Positions 1-5,183 of a stretch of 5,183 nucleotides of DNA are shown here, piece by piece. Below the pieces are notes generated by a model that worked only from the letters and a program-made list of their open reading frames with translations, did no database searches and had not been told where the DNA came from. The position numbers and the translations under genes are program-made. The stretch covers positions 1-5,183 of the forward strand of contig CASEFF010000149.1 of the NCBI GenBank assembly GCA_949287115.1. Direction: 5' to 3'. Source of the DNA: an uncultured Bacillota bacterium (GTDB taxonomy: Bacteria > Bacillota > Clostridia > Peptostreptococcales > Anaerovoracaceae). The stretch's first letter is position 1, and every line of letters starts with the position of its first letter.

Positions 1-487
1 CGAGAAAATAAGAAAGATAATACTGGATCCGGCAAACGCGAAAATGACCCATATGACCGAAGCGCTGCTGTATGCCGCGTCAAGGGCGCAGCACGTGAGT
101 GAAGTCATCAGACCTGCCGTCGAAGCGGGCAGGGTCGTAATATGCGACAGGTTCGTGGACTCCAGCATAGCCTATCAGGGCTCCGGGAGGGGACTTGGTA
201 GATGTGTCGCCGATATAAACCGCTATGCAGTGGACGGATGTGTACCGGACATAACGTTCCTGATGAAAGTGCGGCCCGACGTGGGGAGCGACAGGATAAG
301 CGGGCGAAGCCTCGACAGGATAGAGATGGAAAATGCGGAATTCTACAGGCGCGTATATGAGGGGTATGAGCAGCTGGAAAAGGAGTTTCCGGACAGGATA
401 ATAGGTATAGACGCCACCGGCGATATAGATGCGATAGGAGAATGCATAGCGTCTCACGTAGAACATCTGATGGGATACGGGCGGTGA
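1..487 (+). CDS. tmk: Thymidylate kinase (dTMP kinase), 5'-truncated by window edge
   Basis: This is the C-terminal part of the cytoplasmic kinase that phosphorylates dTMP to dTDP with ATP, an essential step in dTTP synthesis. The reading frame is open from base 2 and 161 codons are visible. The family usually has about 205-215 residues, so roughly the first 45-50, including the P-loop, lie upstream of the window. The visible part opens with EKIRKIILDP, the usual region just after the family's REPGG segment. It then has TEALLYAASRAQH and the diagnostic ICDRFVDSSIAYQG motif (bases 140-181; the DRF triad is at 146-154). The LID-like stretch with DRIE is at 314-325, followed by EFYRRVYEGY. An in-frame ATG at 44 is an internal methionine, not the start, because conserved family sequence continues upstream of it. 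The stop lies 4 nt before holB, as expected for an operon. The identification is firm; the truncation is a window artefact, not a pseudogene. Confidence 0.95.
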   Translation, partial: EKIRKIILDPANAKMTHMTEALLYAASRAQHVSEVIRPAVEAGRVVICDRFVDSSIAYQGSGRGLGRCVADINRYAVDGCVPDITFLMKVRPDVGSDRISGRSLDRIEMENAEFYRRVYEGYEQLEKEFPDRIIGIDATGDIDAIGECIASHVEHLMGYGR

Positions 488-491
488 GTTC

Positions 492-1304
492 ATGTATTTT
501 GGAGACAGTGCTGAAAATAAAAATCTCATAAAGCGGCTGGAGTCGGCCGTGAAGTCGGGAAGGATATCCCACGCATACATATTCGAAGGATCGGGTTGTG
601 TAGATAAGGAAAGCTTTGCCGTAAGTTTTGCGAAGGGGATATTATGTCCGGAAAACAGAGGCGATAACTGCGGAGCGTGCGGTATATGTCATAAGATAGA
701 CAGCGGTAACCATGAGGACATCGTCCACATAGAGGCCCGGGGAGGGTCGATAAAGGATGCCGACATAACGGAGCTGCAGGAGAAACTCAAGAGCAAACCG
801 TTCGGTGACAGGCATATCGCCGTGATCAGGGACTGTGACACGATGACGCTGCGCGCCCAGAACAGGCTGCTCAAGACTTTGGAAGAGCCGCCCGGCGATT
901 CGGTGCTGATACTGCTGTCGGAAAACATGGAAAATCTCACTCAGACCATAAGGTCAAGATGTGTGAAATACAGGATAAATCATTTCGGCAGCGAAGGCTA
1001 TGACTTCATGATGGACAAGGCGGAGAAAGTCGCCGGGATGGTATTTGAGGGAAGGCCGTTTTACGAATTGAAAAAAGAAGCGGAAGACGTGTCGGAAAGC
1101 GCGGAAGAAGCATCGGCATTTCTGGACGGATTGCAGGTCGTATTCAGGAACATGCTGACCGATGGCATCGGAGGCATCTCGAAGTACAGGGACAGCGACC
1201 TCGTCAGGAACATATATGCCGTCGAGGCTGCCAGAAGGCAGATAAAGAGCGGTGTTTCGCGCGCGTATGCCATAAAGGATCTGCTGATAAAGATCGGAGG
1301 ATAG
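492..1304 (+). CDS. holB: DNA polymerase III, delta' subunit (clamp loader)
   Basis: This 270-residue protein is the delta' subunit of the clamp loader, which opens and loads the beta sliding clamp at the replication fork. Visible features in order are: HAYIFEGSG (residues 27-35) at the P-loop position; a zinc-finger-type cysteine set C52, C60, C63 and C66; an AAA+ core with the hallmark RLLKTLEEPP (125-134); and the SRC motif (155-157), the arginine-finger element of delta'/tau subunits. A helical C-terminal collar region follows (about 175-270). The P-loop is degenerate: the expected GK[ST] reads D38-K39-E40. This fits a delta' subunit that does not hydrolyse ATP and argues against a DnaX (tau/gamma) assignment; the length also excludes DnaX. 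The ATG lies 4 nt after the tmk stop. Its ribosome binding site is weak (GGTGA, overlapping the tmk stop), suggesting translational coupling. The stop directly abuts the next start. Confidence 0.92.
   Translation: MYFGDSAENKNLIKRLESAVKSGRISHAYIFEGSGCVDKESFAVSFAKGILCPENRGDNCGACGICHKIDSGNHEDIVHIEARGGSIKDADITELQEKLKSKPFGDRHIAVIRDCDTMTLRAQNRLLKTLEEPPGDSVLILLSENMENLTQTIRSRCVKYRINHFGSEGYDFMMDKAEKVAGMVFEGRPFYELKKEAEDVSESAEEASAFLDGLQVVFRNMLTDGIGGISKYRDSDLVRNIYAVEAARRQIKSGVSRAYAIKDLLIKIGG
1296..1300 (+). promoter_or_regulatory. Ribosome binding site of ricT
   Basis: GGAGG lies inside the last codons of holB. It is 4 nt from the ATG at 1305 and 7 nt from the ATG at 1308. The spacing favours the second ATG, which also gives an N-terminus (MTKVVGIKF) that lines up with B. 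subtilis YaaT as I recall it. Confidence 0.7.
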
Positions 1305-1307
1305 ATG

Positions 1308-2234
1308 ATGACAAAAGTGGTTGGTATAAAATTCAAGAACGTGGGGAAGCTGTATTACTTTAGCCCCGGAGATCTGGATGTCCGGGCCGGAGACAACGTC
1401 ATCGTTGAGACGGCAAGAGGCCTTGAGTTCGGAAAAGTGGTCATGGGTGAGACGGAAGTAAAGGAAAAGGATATAGTCGCGCCTTTGAAGAGCATAATAA
1501 GGATAGCCGATGAAAACGACAGAAAGAGGCACGAGGAGAATCTGGCGAAAAAGGAAGAGGCTCTTCGCATCTGTCAGGAAAAGATAGATGCCCACAAGCT
1601 CGATATGAAGCTGATAGATGTGGAGTATACGTTCGACAACAGCAAGGTCATATTTTACTTCACGGCTGACGGCCGCGTGGATTTCAGGGAACTGGTAAAG
1701 GATCTCGCGTCGGTCTTCAGGATGAGGATAGAGCTGAGGCAGATAGGCGTAAGAGACGAGGCGAAAATGCTGGGAGGCGTGGGGAACTGCGGAAGAGGAC
1801 TCTGCTGCAGCACATGGCTCTCGGATTTTGAACCCGTGTCGATAAAGATGGCAAAAGTGCAGAACCTTTCCCTTAATCCGACGAAGATATCCGGCATATG
1901 CGGCAGATTGATGTGCTGCCTTAAATTTGAGAACGAAGTCTATACCCATATGAAAAAGGGTATGCCGTCTGCCGGTGAAAGGGTAAAGACCCCTGACGGC
2001 ATGGCTGTGGTAACGGACGTGAACATACTTGAGAACATCGTGAAGACGAGGCTGATACTTGATGAAGGCTCGAAGGAAAAGGGAACGGAGGAAAAGCTCA
2101 GTACGGAGCTTTACATATACGATAAGAGCGATGTGAGGCGTATGGGAAAGAAGAACGGCAGAAAGAAGAACGACGATCTTCAGGATATCGAAAAAGATAT
2201 GCTGAAGGAGATAGAAGAGCTGATGAAGGACTGA
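1308..2234 (+). CDS. ricT: PSP1-domain protein RicT (YaaT), RNA-maturation/biofilm regulator
   Basis: This is a RicT/YaaT homologue of 308 residues (309 if translation starts at the adjacent ATG at 1305). In B. subtilis, RicT forms a complex with RicA (YmcA) and RicF (YlbF) that binds Fe-S clusters and promotes RNase Y-dependent mRNA processing, sporulation, competence and biofilm formation. The N-terminal VVGIKFKNVGKLYYF and the PSP1 core DGRVDFRELVKDLAS (about 121-135) followed by ELRQIGVRDEAKMLGG (about 142-157) are near-textbook. Two cysteine clusters follow, CGRGLCC (C161, C166, C167) and CGRLMCC (C198, C203, C204), which are candidate Fe-S ligands. The last 30 or so residues are a charged, helix-prone tail rich in Lys and Glu. 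B. subtilis carries yabA right after this gene; here trmN6 starts 8 nt downstream instead. RicA and RicF partners are not in this window, so whether the full complex exists is unknown. Confidence 0.93.
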   Translation: MTKVVGIKFKNVGKLYYFSPGDLDVRAGDNVIVETARGLEFGKVVMGETEVKEKDIVAPLKSIIRIADENDRKRHEENLAKKEEALRICQEKIDAHKLDMKLIDVEYTFDNSKVIFYFTADGRVDFRELVKDLASVFRMRIELRQIGVRDEAKMLGGVGNCGRGLCCSTWLSDFEPVSIKMAKVQNLSLNPTKISGICGRLMCCLKFENEVYTHMKKGMPSAGERVKTPDGMAVVTDVNILENIVKTRLILDEGSKEKGTEEKLSTELYIYDKSDVRRMGKKNGRKKNDDLQDIEKDMLKEIEELMKD

Positions 2235-2242
2235 TACGGCAC

Positions 2243-2968
2243 ATGGAGCAGGTGGAGAACATAGGGTTCGGTGATCTGAAGCTGATACAGGATACCGACG
2301 GATTCAGATACGGCATAGACGCCGTGATACTCGCCGACTTCGCCGTGAGTATGCGTCCGGATTTCGGTACGGCTGTGGATCTGGGCACGGGCAACGGGAT
2401 AATACCGTTCATATTGTGCCATAAGAACGAAAAAGCGAAGATCATCGGGATAGAGCTGCAGGAATCGGCGCTTAAGCTGGCGGGAAGGAGCTGTGCGATG
2501 AACTCGCTGGAGTCGCGTGTGCGTTTTGTCTGCGGCGATGTCTCGTGTCTTGATGAAGATATATGGGCAGGTGAGGATGTCGATGTGGTGGTATGCAATC
2601 CTCCGTATTTTGCAAGAGGAGGAGGGCTGCTGCCGGAAAACGAGAAGCGGTTCATAGCAAGGCATGAGACGACGGCAGACGTGGGAGATTTCATAAAGGC
2701 GGCCGCGGACATACTCAGGGGAAAAGGCGATTTCTTCATGGTGCACAGACCTTCAAGGCTGGTGGATATATTCTGCAGCTGCAGGAAGTACGGGCTTGAG
2801 CCGAAGAATATGCGTTACGTGGTGCCGCGAAAGGGAGAGGTCCCCAACATCGTATTGATACACTGCGTCGCAGGCGGAGGCAGGGAGCTGAAAATGATGA
2901 AGGAGCTGTGTGTCTATGAGGCTGACGGCCGGTATACCGAAGAGATAATGAGGATATACGAGCGCTGA
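2243..2968 (+). CDS. trmN6: tRNA1(Val) (adenine37-N6)-methyltransferase (TrmN6/YabB family)
   Basis: This is a cytoplasmic class I S-adenosylmethionine-dependent methyltransferase of 241 residues, the family's usual size. The family methylates N6 of A37 next to the anticodon of tRNA1(Val). Residues 13-34 (KLIQDTDGFRYGIDAVILAD) form the family's conserved lead-in. Motif I, DLGTGNG, is at 46-52; an acidic residue ending strand 2 is in IGIELQ (68-73); and the N6-adenine signature NPPY is at 119-122, preceded by a run of valines. HE at 141-142 and the C-terminal VYEADGRYTEEI (224-235) are also family-typical. The start is the ATG 8 nt after the ricT stop. Its ribosome binding site is poor (AAGGA at 2226-2230, 12 nt away), so expression probably depends on reinitiation from ricT; a GTG three codons in (2252) is a less likely alternative. 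The motif establishes N6-adenine methylation chemistry well; the exact tRNA target is inferred from the family. Confidence 0.88.
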   Translation: MEQVENIGFGDLKLIQDTDGFRYGIDAVILADFAVSMRPDFGTAVDLGTGNGIIPFILCHKNEKAKIIGIELQESALKLAGRSCAMNSLESRVRFVCGDVSCLDEDIWAGEDVDVVVCNPPYFARGGGLLPENEKRFIARHETTADVGDFIKAAADILRGKGDFFMVHRPSRLVDIFCSCRKYGLEPKNMRYVVPRKGEVPNIVLIHCVAGGGRELKMMKELCVYEADGRYTEEIMRIYER

Positions 2969-3004
2969 GTTTCAGGTAAATTATTAAATAAAATGAAAAA
3001 AATG

Positions 3005-3033
3005 TTGAAGGCTTTCCGGTTTTGTGTGATAAT
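3005..3033 (+). promoter_or_regulatory. Sigma-A-type promoter with extended -10, upstream of the small membrane-protein gene
   Basis: A -35 box TTGAAG (3005-3010; 4 of 6 consensus) is separated by 17 bp from a -10 box GATAAT (3028-3033; 5 of 6). The -10 is preceded by TGT, making an extended -10. The 25 or so bases upstream of the -35 are almost pure A/T and resemble an UP element. A perfect TATAAT overlaps at 3033-3038 but has no matching -35. Transcription would start near 3040, giving a leader of about 20 nt. No intrinsic terminator is visible between trmN6 and this promoter, so read-through from the upstream operon may add to it. Confidence 0.65.
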
Positions 3034-3048
3034 ATAATAAGTATGTAC

Positions 3049-3054
3049 AGGAGG
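3049..3054 (+). promoter_or_regulatory. Ribosome binding site of the small membrane-protein gene
   Basis: A perfect AGGAGG lies 8 nt before the ATG at 3063. An in-frame TTG at 3057 would leave only 2 nt of spacing, so the ATG is the start. Confidence 0.85.
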
Positions 3055-3062
3055 ATTTGCTT

Positions 3063-3383
3063 ATGAGCGTAACGATCGATTTAAAGATGCTTCTGTTGAT
3101 AATCATATGCATAGCTGTTGTGGTGCTGGTCGTGTATATGGTCCGCTGCCTCAAGAGCCTGATGGTGACATTGGAGCGTACGAACGAGATCCTTCAGGAT
3201 GTCGAGACCATGTCGGATATCGCTGCCAAAAGAAGTAAGGACGTTGACAATATAATAAGCAATGTGTCCGATACGGTTTCGGACATAAATGAAGCGGTGA
3301 ACGGAAAGCAGAACGTGATCTCAGTCATCACGGCCATAGCGAAAGCCATAGTGGCAGTGAAAAATGTTGCCGATAAGAAGTAG
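3063..3383 (+). CDS. Small single-pass membrane protein with coiled-coil-like region (possibly DUF948-like)
   Basis: I do not recognise this 106-residue protein with certainty. It has one N-terminal hydrophobic segment (about residues 9-27, very rich in Ile, Val and Leu) followed by R28 and K31. By the positive-inside rule this suggests a cytoplasmic C-terminal part. Residues 32-80 are polar and helix-prone with hydrophobics every three or four positions (V61, I64, V68, V72, I75, V79), as in a coiled coil. After G81 a short amphipathic or weakly hydrophobic helix (84-102) leads to a lysine-rich end. There is no cleavable signal peptide, as no cleavage site follows the hydrophobic segment. The architecture resembles small DUF948/YtxG-type proteins, but that is a resemblance only. 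The gene has its own promoter and a strong ribosome binding site and sits where B. subtilis has yazA and rsmI. Real coding status is supported by the start signals and the coherent protein architecture. Confidence 0.72.
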   Translation: MSVTIDLKMLLLIIICIAVVVLVVYMVRCLKSLMVTLERTNEILQDVETMSDIAAKRSKDVDNIISNVSDTVSDINEAVNGKQNVISVITAIAKAIVAVKNVADKK

Positions 3384-3386
3384 ACG

Positions 3387-3416
3387 CGATCTGTTTGTCA
3401 CAGGCGGACAGGATCG
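3387..3416 (+). other. Imperfect hairpin between the membrane-protein gene and abrB
   Basis: CGATCTGTTTG (3387-3397) can pair with CGGACAGGATCG (3405-3416) around a 7-nt loop. The outer 5 bp (CGATC/GATCG) and the next six pairs, including two G-U pairs, are separated by a single bulged G at 3411. No T-run follows, so it is not a standard intrinsic terminator. It could be an RNA processing or stability element, an attenuator, or an operator-like dyad upstream of abrB. Confidence 0.45.
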
Positions 3417-3424
3417 TCAGTAAT
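3395..3424 (+). promoter_or_regulatory. Weak candidate promoter for abrB
   Basis: TTGTCA (3395-3400; 5 of 6 to TTGACA) lies 18 bp before AGTAAT (3419-3424; 4 of 6 to TATAAT). The predicted start would leave a very short leader before the AAAGGAG ribosome binding site at 3436-3442. The -35 lies inside the hairpin at 3387-3416. The -10 is poor, so abrB may instead be read from the promoter at 3005-3033. Confidence 0.25.
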
Positions 3425-3448
3425 TCAGGGTATTGAAAGGAGTTAGTC

Positions 3449-3691
3449 ATGAAAGCAACGGGAATAGTAAGAAAAGTTGACGAATTGGGTCGAATAGTAT
3501 TGCCGATAGAGCTGAGAAGGACATTGAACATAGACATAAAAGATCCGCTGGAGATATATGTGGACGGTGAATCGATAATGTTGAAGAAATATCAGCCTGC
3601 ATGTGTTTTCTGCGGCAGCTCTGACGGGATAAAGCAGATAAAGGGTAAAAACGTATGCAGCAAGTGCATAAAGGAACTGCAGAATCTGTAA
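3449..3691 (+). CDS. abrB: AbrB-family transition-state regulator with C-terminal Cys4 motif
   Basis: This 80-residue DNA-binding protein is of the AbrB/SpoVT family. In B. subtilis, AbrB is a dimer-of-dimers global repressor of post-exponential genes and also represses itself. Residues 1-47 are the swapped-hairpin domain and are nearly identical to B. subtilis AbrB: GIVRKVDELGRIVLPIELRR, with the DNA-contacting arginines R8, R15, R23 and R24 all present, then LEIYVDGE. After residue 50 the sequence diverges: C52-x2-C55 and C70-x2-C73 form a compact zinc-ribbon-like module in place of the longer B. subtilis multimerisation domain (about 94 residues in total there). Zinc binding is inferred from the cysteine spacing. 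The start is the ATG 6 nt after AAAGGAG. The gene ends 13 nt before a strong terminator, so it closes its transcript. Its place downstream of tmk, holB, ricT and trmN6 matches the conserved Firmicutes order. Confidence 0.93.
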   Translation: MKATGIVRKVDELGRIVLPIELRRTLNIDIKDPLEIYVDGESIMLKKYQPACVFCGSSDGIKQIKGKNVCSKCIKELQNL

Positions 3692-3704
3692 TTACATAAT
3701 TGAT

Positions 3705-3739
3705 GCAAAAAAGGAACGGTAAAAACGTCCTTTTTTTGC
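3705..3739 (+). terminator. Intrinsic terminator of abrB
   Basis: The left arm GCAAAAAAGGAACG (3705-3718) pairs with the right arm CGTCCTTTTTTTGC (3726-3739) around a GTAAAAA loop, with slippage of one A. The GC-containing core (GGAACG with CGTCC) is followed by seven T residues (3731-3737). The matching A-tract on the left means it could also terminate transcription arriving on the minus strand. It separates abrB from murA. Confidence 0.85.
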
Positions 3740-3767
3740 GTTGAAAAACGGACAACGGATGTGAAAG

Positions 3768-3822
3768 GGGAGAGGATTTGCGAGCGCGTCGCAGAACGCG
3801 CATATGACGGCAGACCTCTTCC
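3768..3822 (+). repeat. Nested inverted repeat upstream of the murA promoter
   Basis: The outer arms GGGAGAGG (3768-3775) and CCTCTTCC (3815-3822) can form 8 bp, including one G-U pair. Inside, GCGCGT (3784-3789) and ACGCGC (3796-3801) make a perfect 6-bp arm pair around a 6-base loop. It lies between the abrB terminator and the murA -35 box, so it is probably not in the murA transcript. It has no T-run and no clear promoter of its own. It could be a regulator-binding dyad; the function is unknown. Confidence 0.4.
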
Positions 3823-3837
3823 TTATGTATGTAATCC

Positions 3838-3866
3838 TTGAAACATGCTGAAAAAGACAGTATAAT
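3838..3866 (+). promoter_or_regulatory. Near-consensus sigma-A promoter of murA
   Basis: TTGAAA (3838-3843) and a perfect TATAAT (3861-3866) are separated by exactly 17 bp. Transcription should start near 3873, within a GACA triplet repeat (3872-3883), giving a leader of about 33 nt. This and the upstream terminator indicate that murA is transcribed independently of abrB. Confidence 0.85.
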
Positions 3867-3894
3867 GTACGGACAGACAGACAAATGTGATCAT

Positions 3895-3899
3895 GGAGG
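3895..3899 (+). promoter_or_regulatory. Ribosome binding site supporting the GTG start of murA
   Basis: GGAGG sits 6 nt before the GTG at 3906. It overlaps an out-of-frame ATG at 3893 that has no ribosome binding site of its own. The GTG gives the normal MurA N-terminus (MAKFLVQ after fMet), so this start is secure. Confidence 0.88.
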
Positions 3900-3905
3900 A
3901 AAAAA

Positions 3906-5177
3906 GTGGCGAAATTCCTTGTTCAGAAGAGCAACCCGCTGAAGGGAGAAGTGACGATAAGCGGTGCGAAAAATGCGGTTCTCCCCATCATGGCGGCAAC
4001 GCTGTTGACCGAAGAAAAATGCGAGATAAAAGATGTGCCGGCTCTGCGGGATGTCGATGTGATGTGCGACCTTCTCGAGAGTCTCGGTGCTGCGGTATAT
4101 AAGGATCTTGACGCGAACAGAGTGGAGATACAGGCAGGCGGAGATGTGCTGTGTGAGGCGCCGTTCGATCTGGTAAAGATGATGAGGGCATCCATACTGG
4201 TGCTGGGAGCGCTGATAATAAGGAGCGGCAGAGCCGTGATACATCTGCCGGGAGGCTGTGCCATAGGTAAGAGGCCTGTGGAACTCCATCTGAAGGGTCT
4301 CAAGGCGATGGGCGTGGAGATAGACGAAGAGCAGCTCCACAGAGGCATCATAGATGCAAGAGCCGAGAAACTGAAAGGCACGACAATATATCTCGACTTC
4401 CCGAGCGTAGGTGCGACGGAGGTGATAATAATGGCTGCGGCGCTTGCCGAAGGCACCACCGTGCTTGAAAACGCGGCGCAGGAGCCGGAGATAGTCGACC
4501 TTGCCAATTTCCTGAACAAGATGGGAGCCAGGATAAAAGGTGCGGGAACGGATACCATAAAGATAGACGGTGTTGACTCTCTCCGCGGCGTTTCGCATAA
4601 CGTCATCCCCGACAGGATAGAGGCGGGAACATTCATGGTGGGAGCGGCCATGACGAGGGGCAATGTCCTCATAAAAAACGTCGTGCCCGATCATCTGAAA
4701 GCCGTGATTGCCAAGCTGAAGGAATGCGGCGCATATGTGGAGATGGGAGAGGACGGAGTAAGGGTCAGAGGAGATCTGAACGAGATAACGGCAACGGATA
4801 TAAAAACTCTTCCTTATCCGGGATTCCCTACGGATATGCAGTCACCGTTCATGGCATTGCTCACGGTGGCAAAGGGCCCGAGCGTAGTTATAGAGACTGT
4901 GTTTGAGAACAGATTCATGCATGTCGGAGAATTCAACAGGATGGGCGCAAACATAAAGACAAGCGGTAACTGCTCCATAATCCCGGGAGACAAGAAGCTG
5001 AAGGGTGCGCAGGTTGTCGCCACCGACCTGAGAGCCGGTGCTGCCGTGGTACTCACAGGTCTTGTGGCCGAAGGCACTACTGAGGTGTCGCAGATATACC
5101 ACATAGACAGAGGATATGAAAAATTCGTCGAGAAGCTCAAGGCTCTCGGTGCGAATATAATGCGCGTCGAAGAATAA
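3906..5177 (+). CDS. murA: UDP-N-acetylglucosamine 1-carboxyvinyltransferase (MurA)
   Basis: MurA catalyses the first committed step of peptidoglycan synthesis in the cytoplasm: transfer of enolpyruvate from phosphoenolpyruvate to UDP-GlcNAc. The protein is complete at 423 residues, in the normal family range. Recognisable residues are K22-N23 in GAKNAVLPIMAA, R94 in MMRASILVLG, the catalytic loop GGCAIGKRPVELHLKG with C118 and R123, D309 in GFPTDMQSPFMALL, and R402 in YHIDRGYE. These correspond to E. coli K22, R91, C115, R120, D305 and R397. Cysteine at the catalytic position, rather than aspartate, is the form the antibiotic fosfomycin alkylates, so target-based insensitivity is not predicted. 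The two-domain EPSP-synthase-like fold is intact, with no frameshift. Many Firmicutes carry two paralogues (MurA/MurAA and MurZ/MurAB); one window cannot tell which this is. The gene has its own promoter and no terminator is visible in the six bases after its stop. Confidence 0.97.
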   Translation: MAKFLVQKSNPLKGEVTISGAKNAVLPIMAATLLTEEKCEIKDVPALRDVDVMCDLLESLGAAVYKDLDANRVEIQAGGDVLCEAPFDLVKMMRASILVLGALIIRSGRAVIHLPGGCAIGKRPVELHLKGLKAMGVEIDEEQLHRGIIDARAEKLKGTTIYLDFPSVGATEVIIMAAALAEGTTVLENAAQEPEIVDLANFLNKMGARIKGAGTDTIKIDGVDSLRGVSHNVIPDRIEAGTFMVGAAMTRGNVLIKNVVPDHLKAVIAKLKECGAYVEMGEDGVRVRGDLNEITATDIKTLPYPGFPTDMQSPFMALLTVAKGPSVVIETVFENRFMHVGEFNRMGANIKTSGNCSIIPGDKKLKGAQVVATDLRAGAAVVLTGLVAEGTTEVSQIYHIDRGYEKFVEKLKALGANIMRVEE

Positions 5178-5183
5178 CAACAA

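Noticed and set aside
954..1949. Long open frame (331 codons) on the minus strand across holB and ricT
   Set aside because: It lies opposite two clearly conserved genes, its translation is rich in Tyr, His and Arg with no recognisable domain, and it shows no start signals. It is the antisense shadow of the real genes.
2969..3004. Terminator after trmN6
   Set aside because: The stretch is AT-rich but has no GC-containing stem followed by a T-run, so no intrinsic terminator can be supported.
3057..3062. TTG at 3057 as the start of the small membrane protein
   Set aside because: It lies only 2 nt from AGGAGG, whereas the ATG at 3063 has an ideal 8-nt spacing.
3741..3770. Possible promoter starting at TTGAAA (3741-3746) that could express the nested inverted repeat
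   Set aside because: No -10-like hexamer occurs at 16-18 bp downstream; the sequence there is purine-rich (GTGAAAGGGG).
3887..4102. 71-codon + strand frame (GTG 3887 or ATG 3893) overlapping the murA start
   Set aside because: It has no ribosome binding site of its own, its ATG at 3893 directly abuts the murA Shine-Dalgarno sequence, and nearly all of it lies inside the conserved MurA N-terminus in another frame. The Cys-containing translation looks tempting but has no recognisable family.
3891..4694. Minus-strand open frames of 267 and 249 codons opposite murA
   Set aside because: Both mirror murA codons, have low-complexity composition without motifs, and cannot be conserved independently of the MurA active-site sequence.

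Overview
This window looks like ordinary chromosomal, core-genome DNA from a low-to-mid-GC Gram-positive bacterium (Firmicutes/Bacillota), most likely of the class Clostridia. The evidence is gene content and order: tmk, holB, ricT (yaaT), trmN6 (yabB) and abrB are the backbone of the conserved tmk-to-abrB block known from Bacillus subtilis. All starts carry strong or moderate Shine-Dalgarno sequences, promoters are sigma-A-like, and the AbrB has the Cys-pair C-terminus that I associate with clostridial homologues. Heavy use of ATA (Ile) and AGG (Arg) codons throughout also fits Clostridia. No genus can be named from the sequence alone. Every gene is on the + strand.

Layout. (1) Positions 1-2968 are a tightly packed operon: the 3' part of tmk (dTMP kinase, N-terminus outside the window), holB (DNA polymerase III delta'), ricT (PSP1-domain protein) and trmN6 (tRNA1Val A37 N6-methyltransferase). 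The junctions are only 0-8 nt, so translational coupling is likely. (2) Positions 2969-3062 are an AT-rich gap with an extended -10 promoter and a strong ribosome binding site. They drive a small single-membrane-span protein (3063-3383) of uncertain family. (3) Positions 3384-3448 hold an imperfect hairpin and only a weak promoter candidate ahead of abrB (3449-3691). A clear intrinsic terminator (3705-3739) follows abrB. (4) Positions 3740-3905 hold a nested inverted repeat, then a near-consensus promoter (TTGAAA, 17 bp, TATAAT) and a GTG-started murA (3906-5177), which is complete. The last six bases are intergenic.

How the genes fit together. tmk and holB supply DNA precursors and the replisome clamp loader. 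ricT and trmN6 act on RNA (mRNA maturation with RicA/RicF, and tRNA modification). abrB is a global transition-state regulator, and murA commits UDP-GlcNAc to peptidoglycan. They share a neighbourhood rather than a single pathway.

No non-coding stretch exceeds 300 bases; the longest is the 214 bases between abrB and murA, annotated below. I see no tRNA or rRNA gene, mobile element, CRISPR array or phage gene, and no evidence of a novel multi-gene system. The points worth a second look are the small membrane protein, the two unexplained dyads flanking abrB, the contracted gene order and some departures from family motifs.
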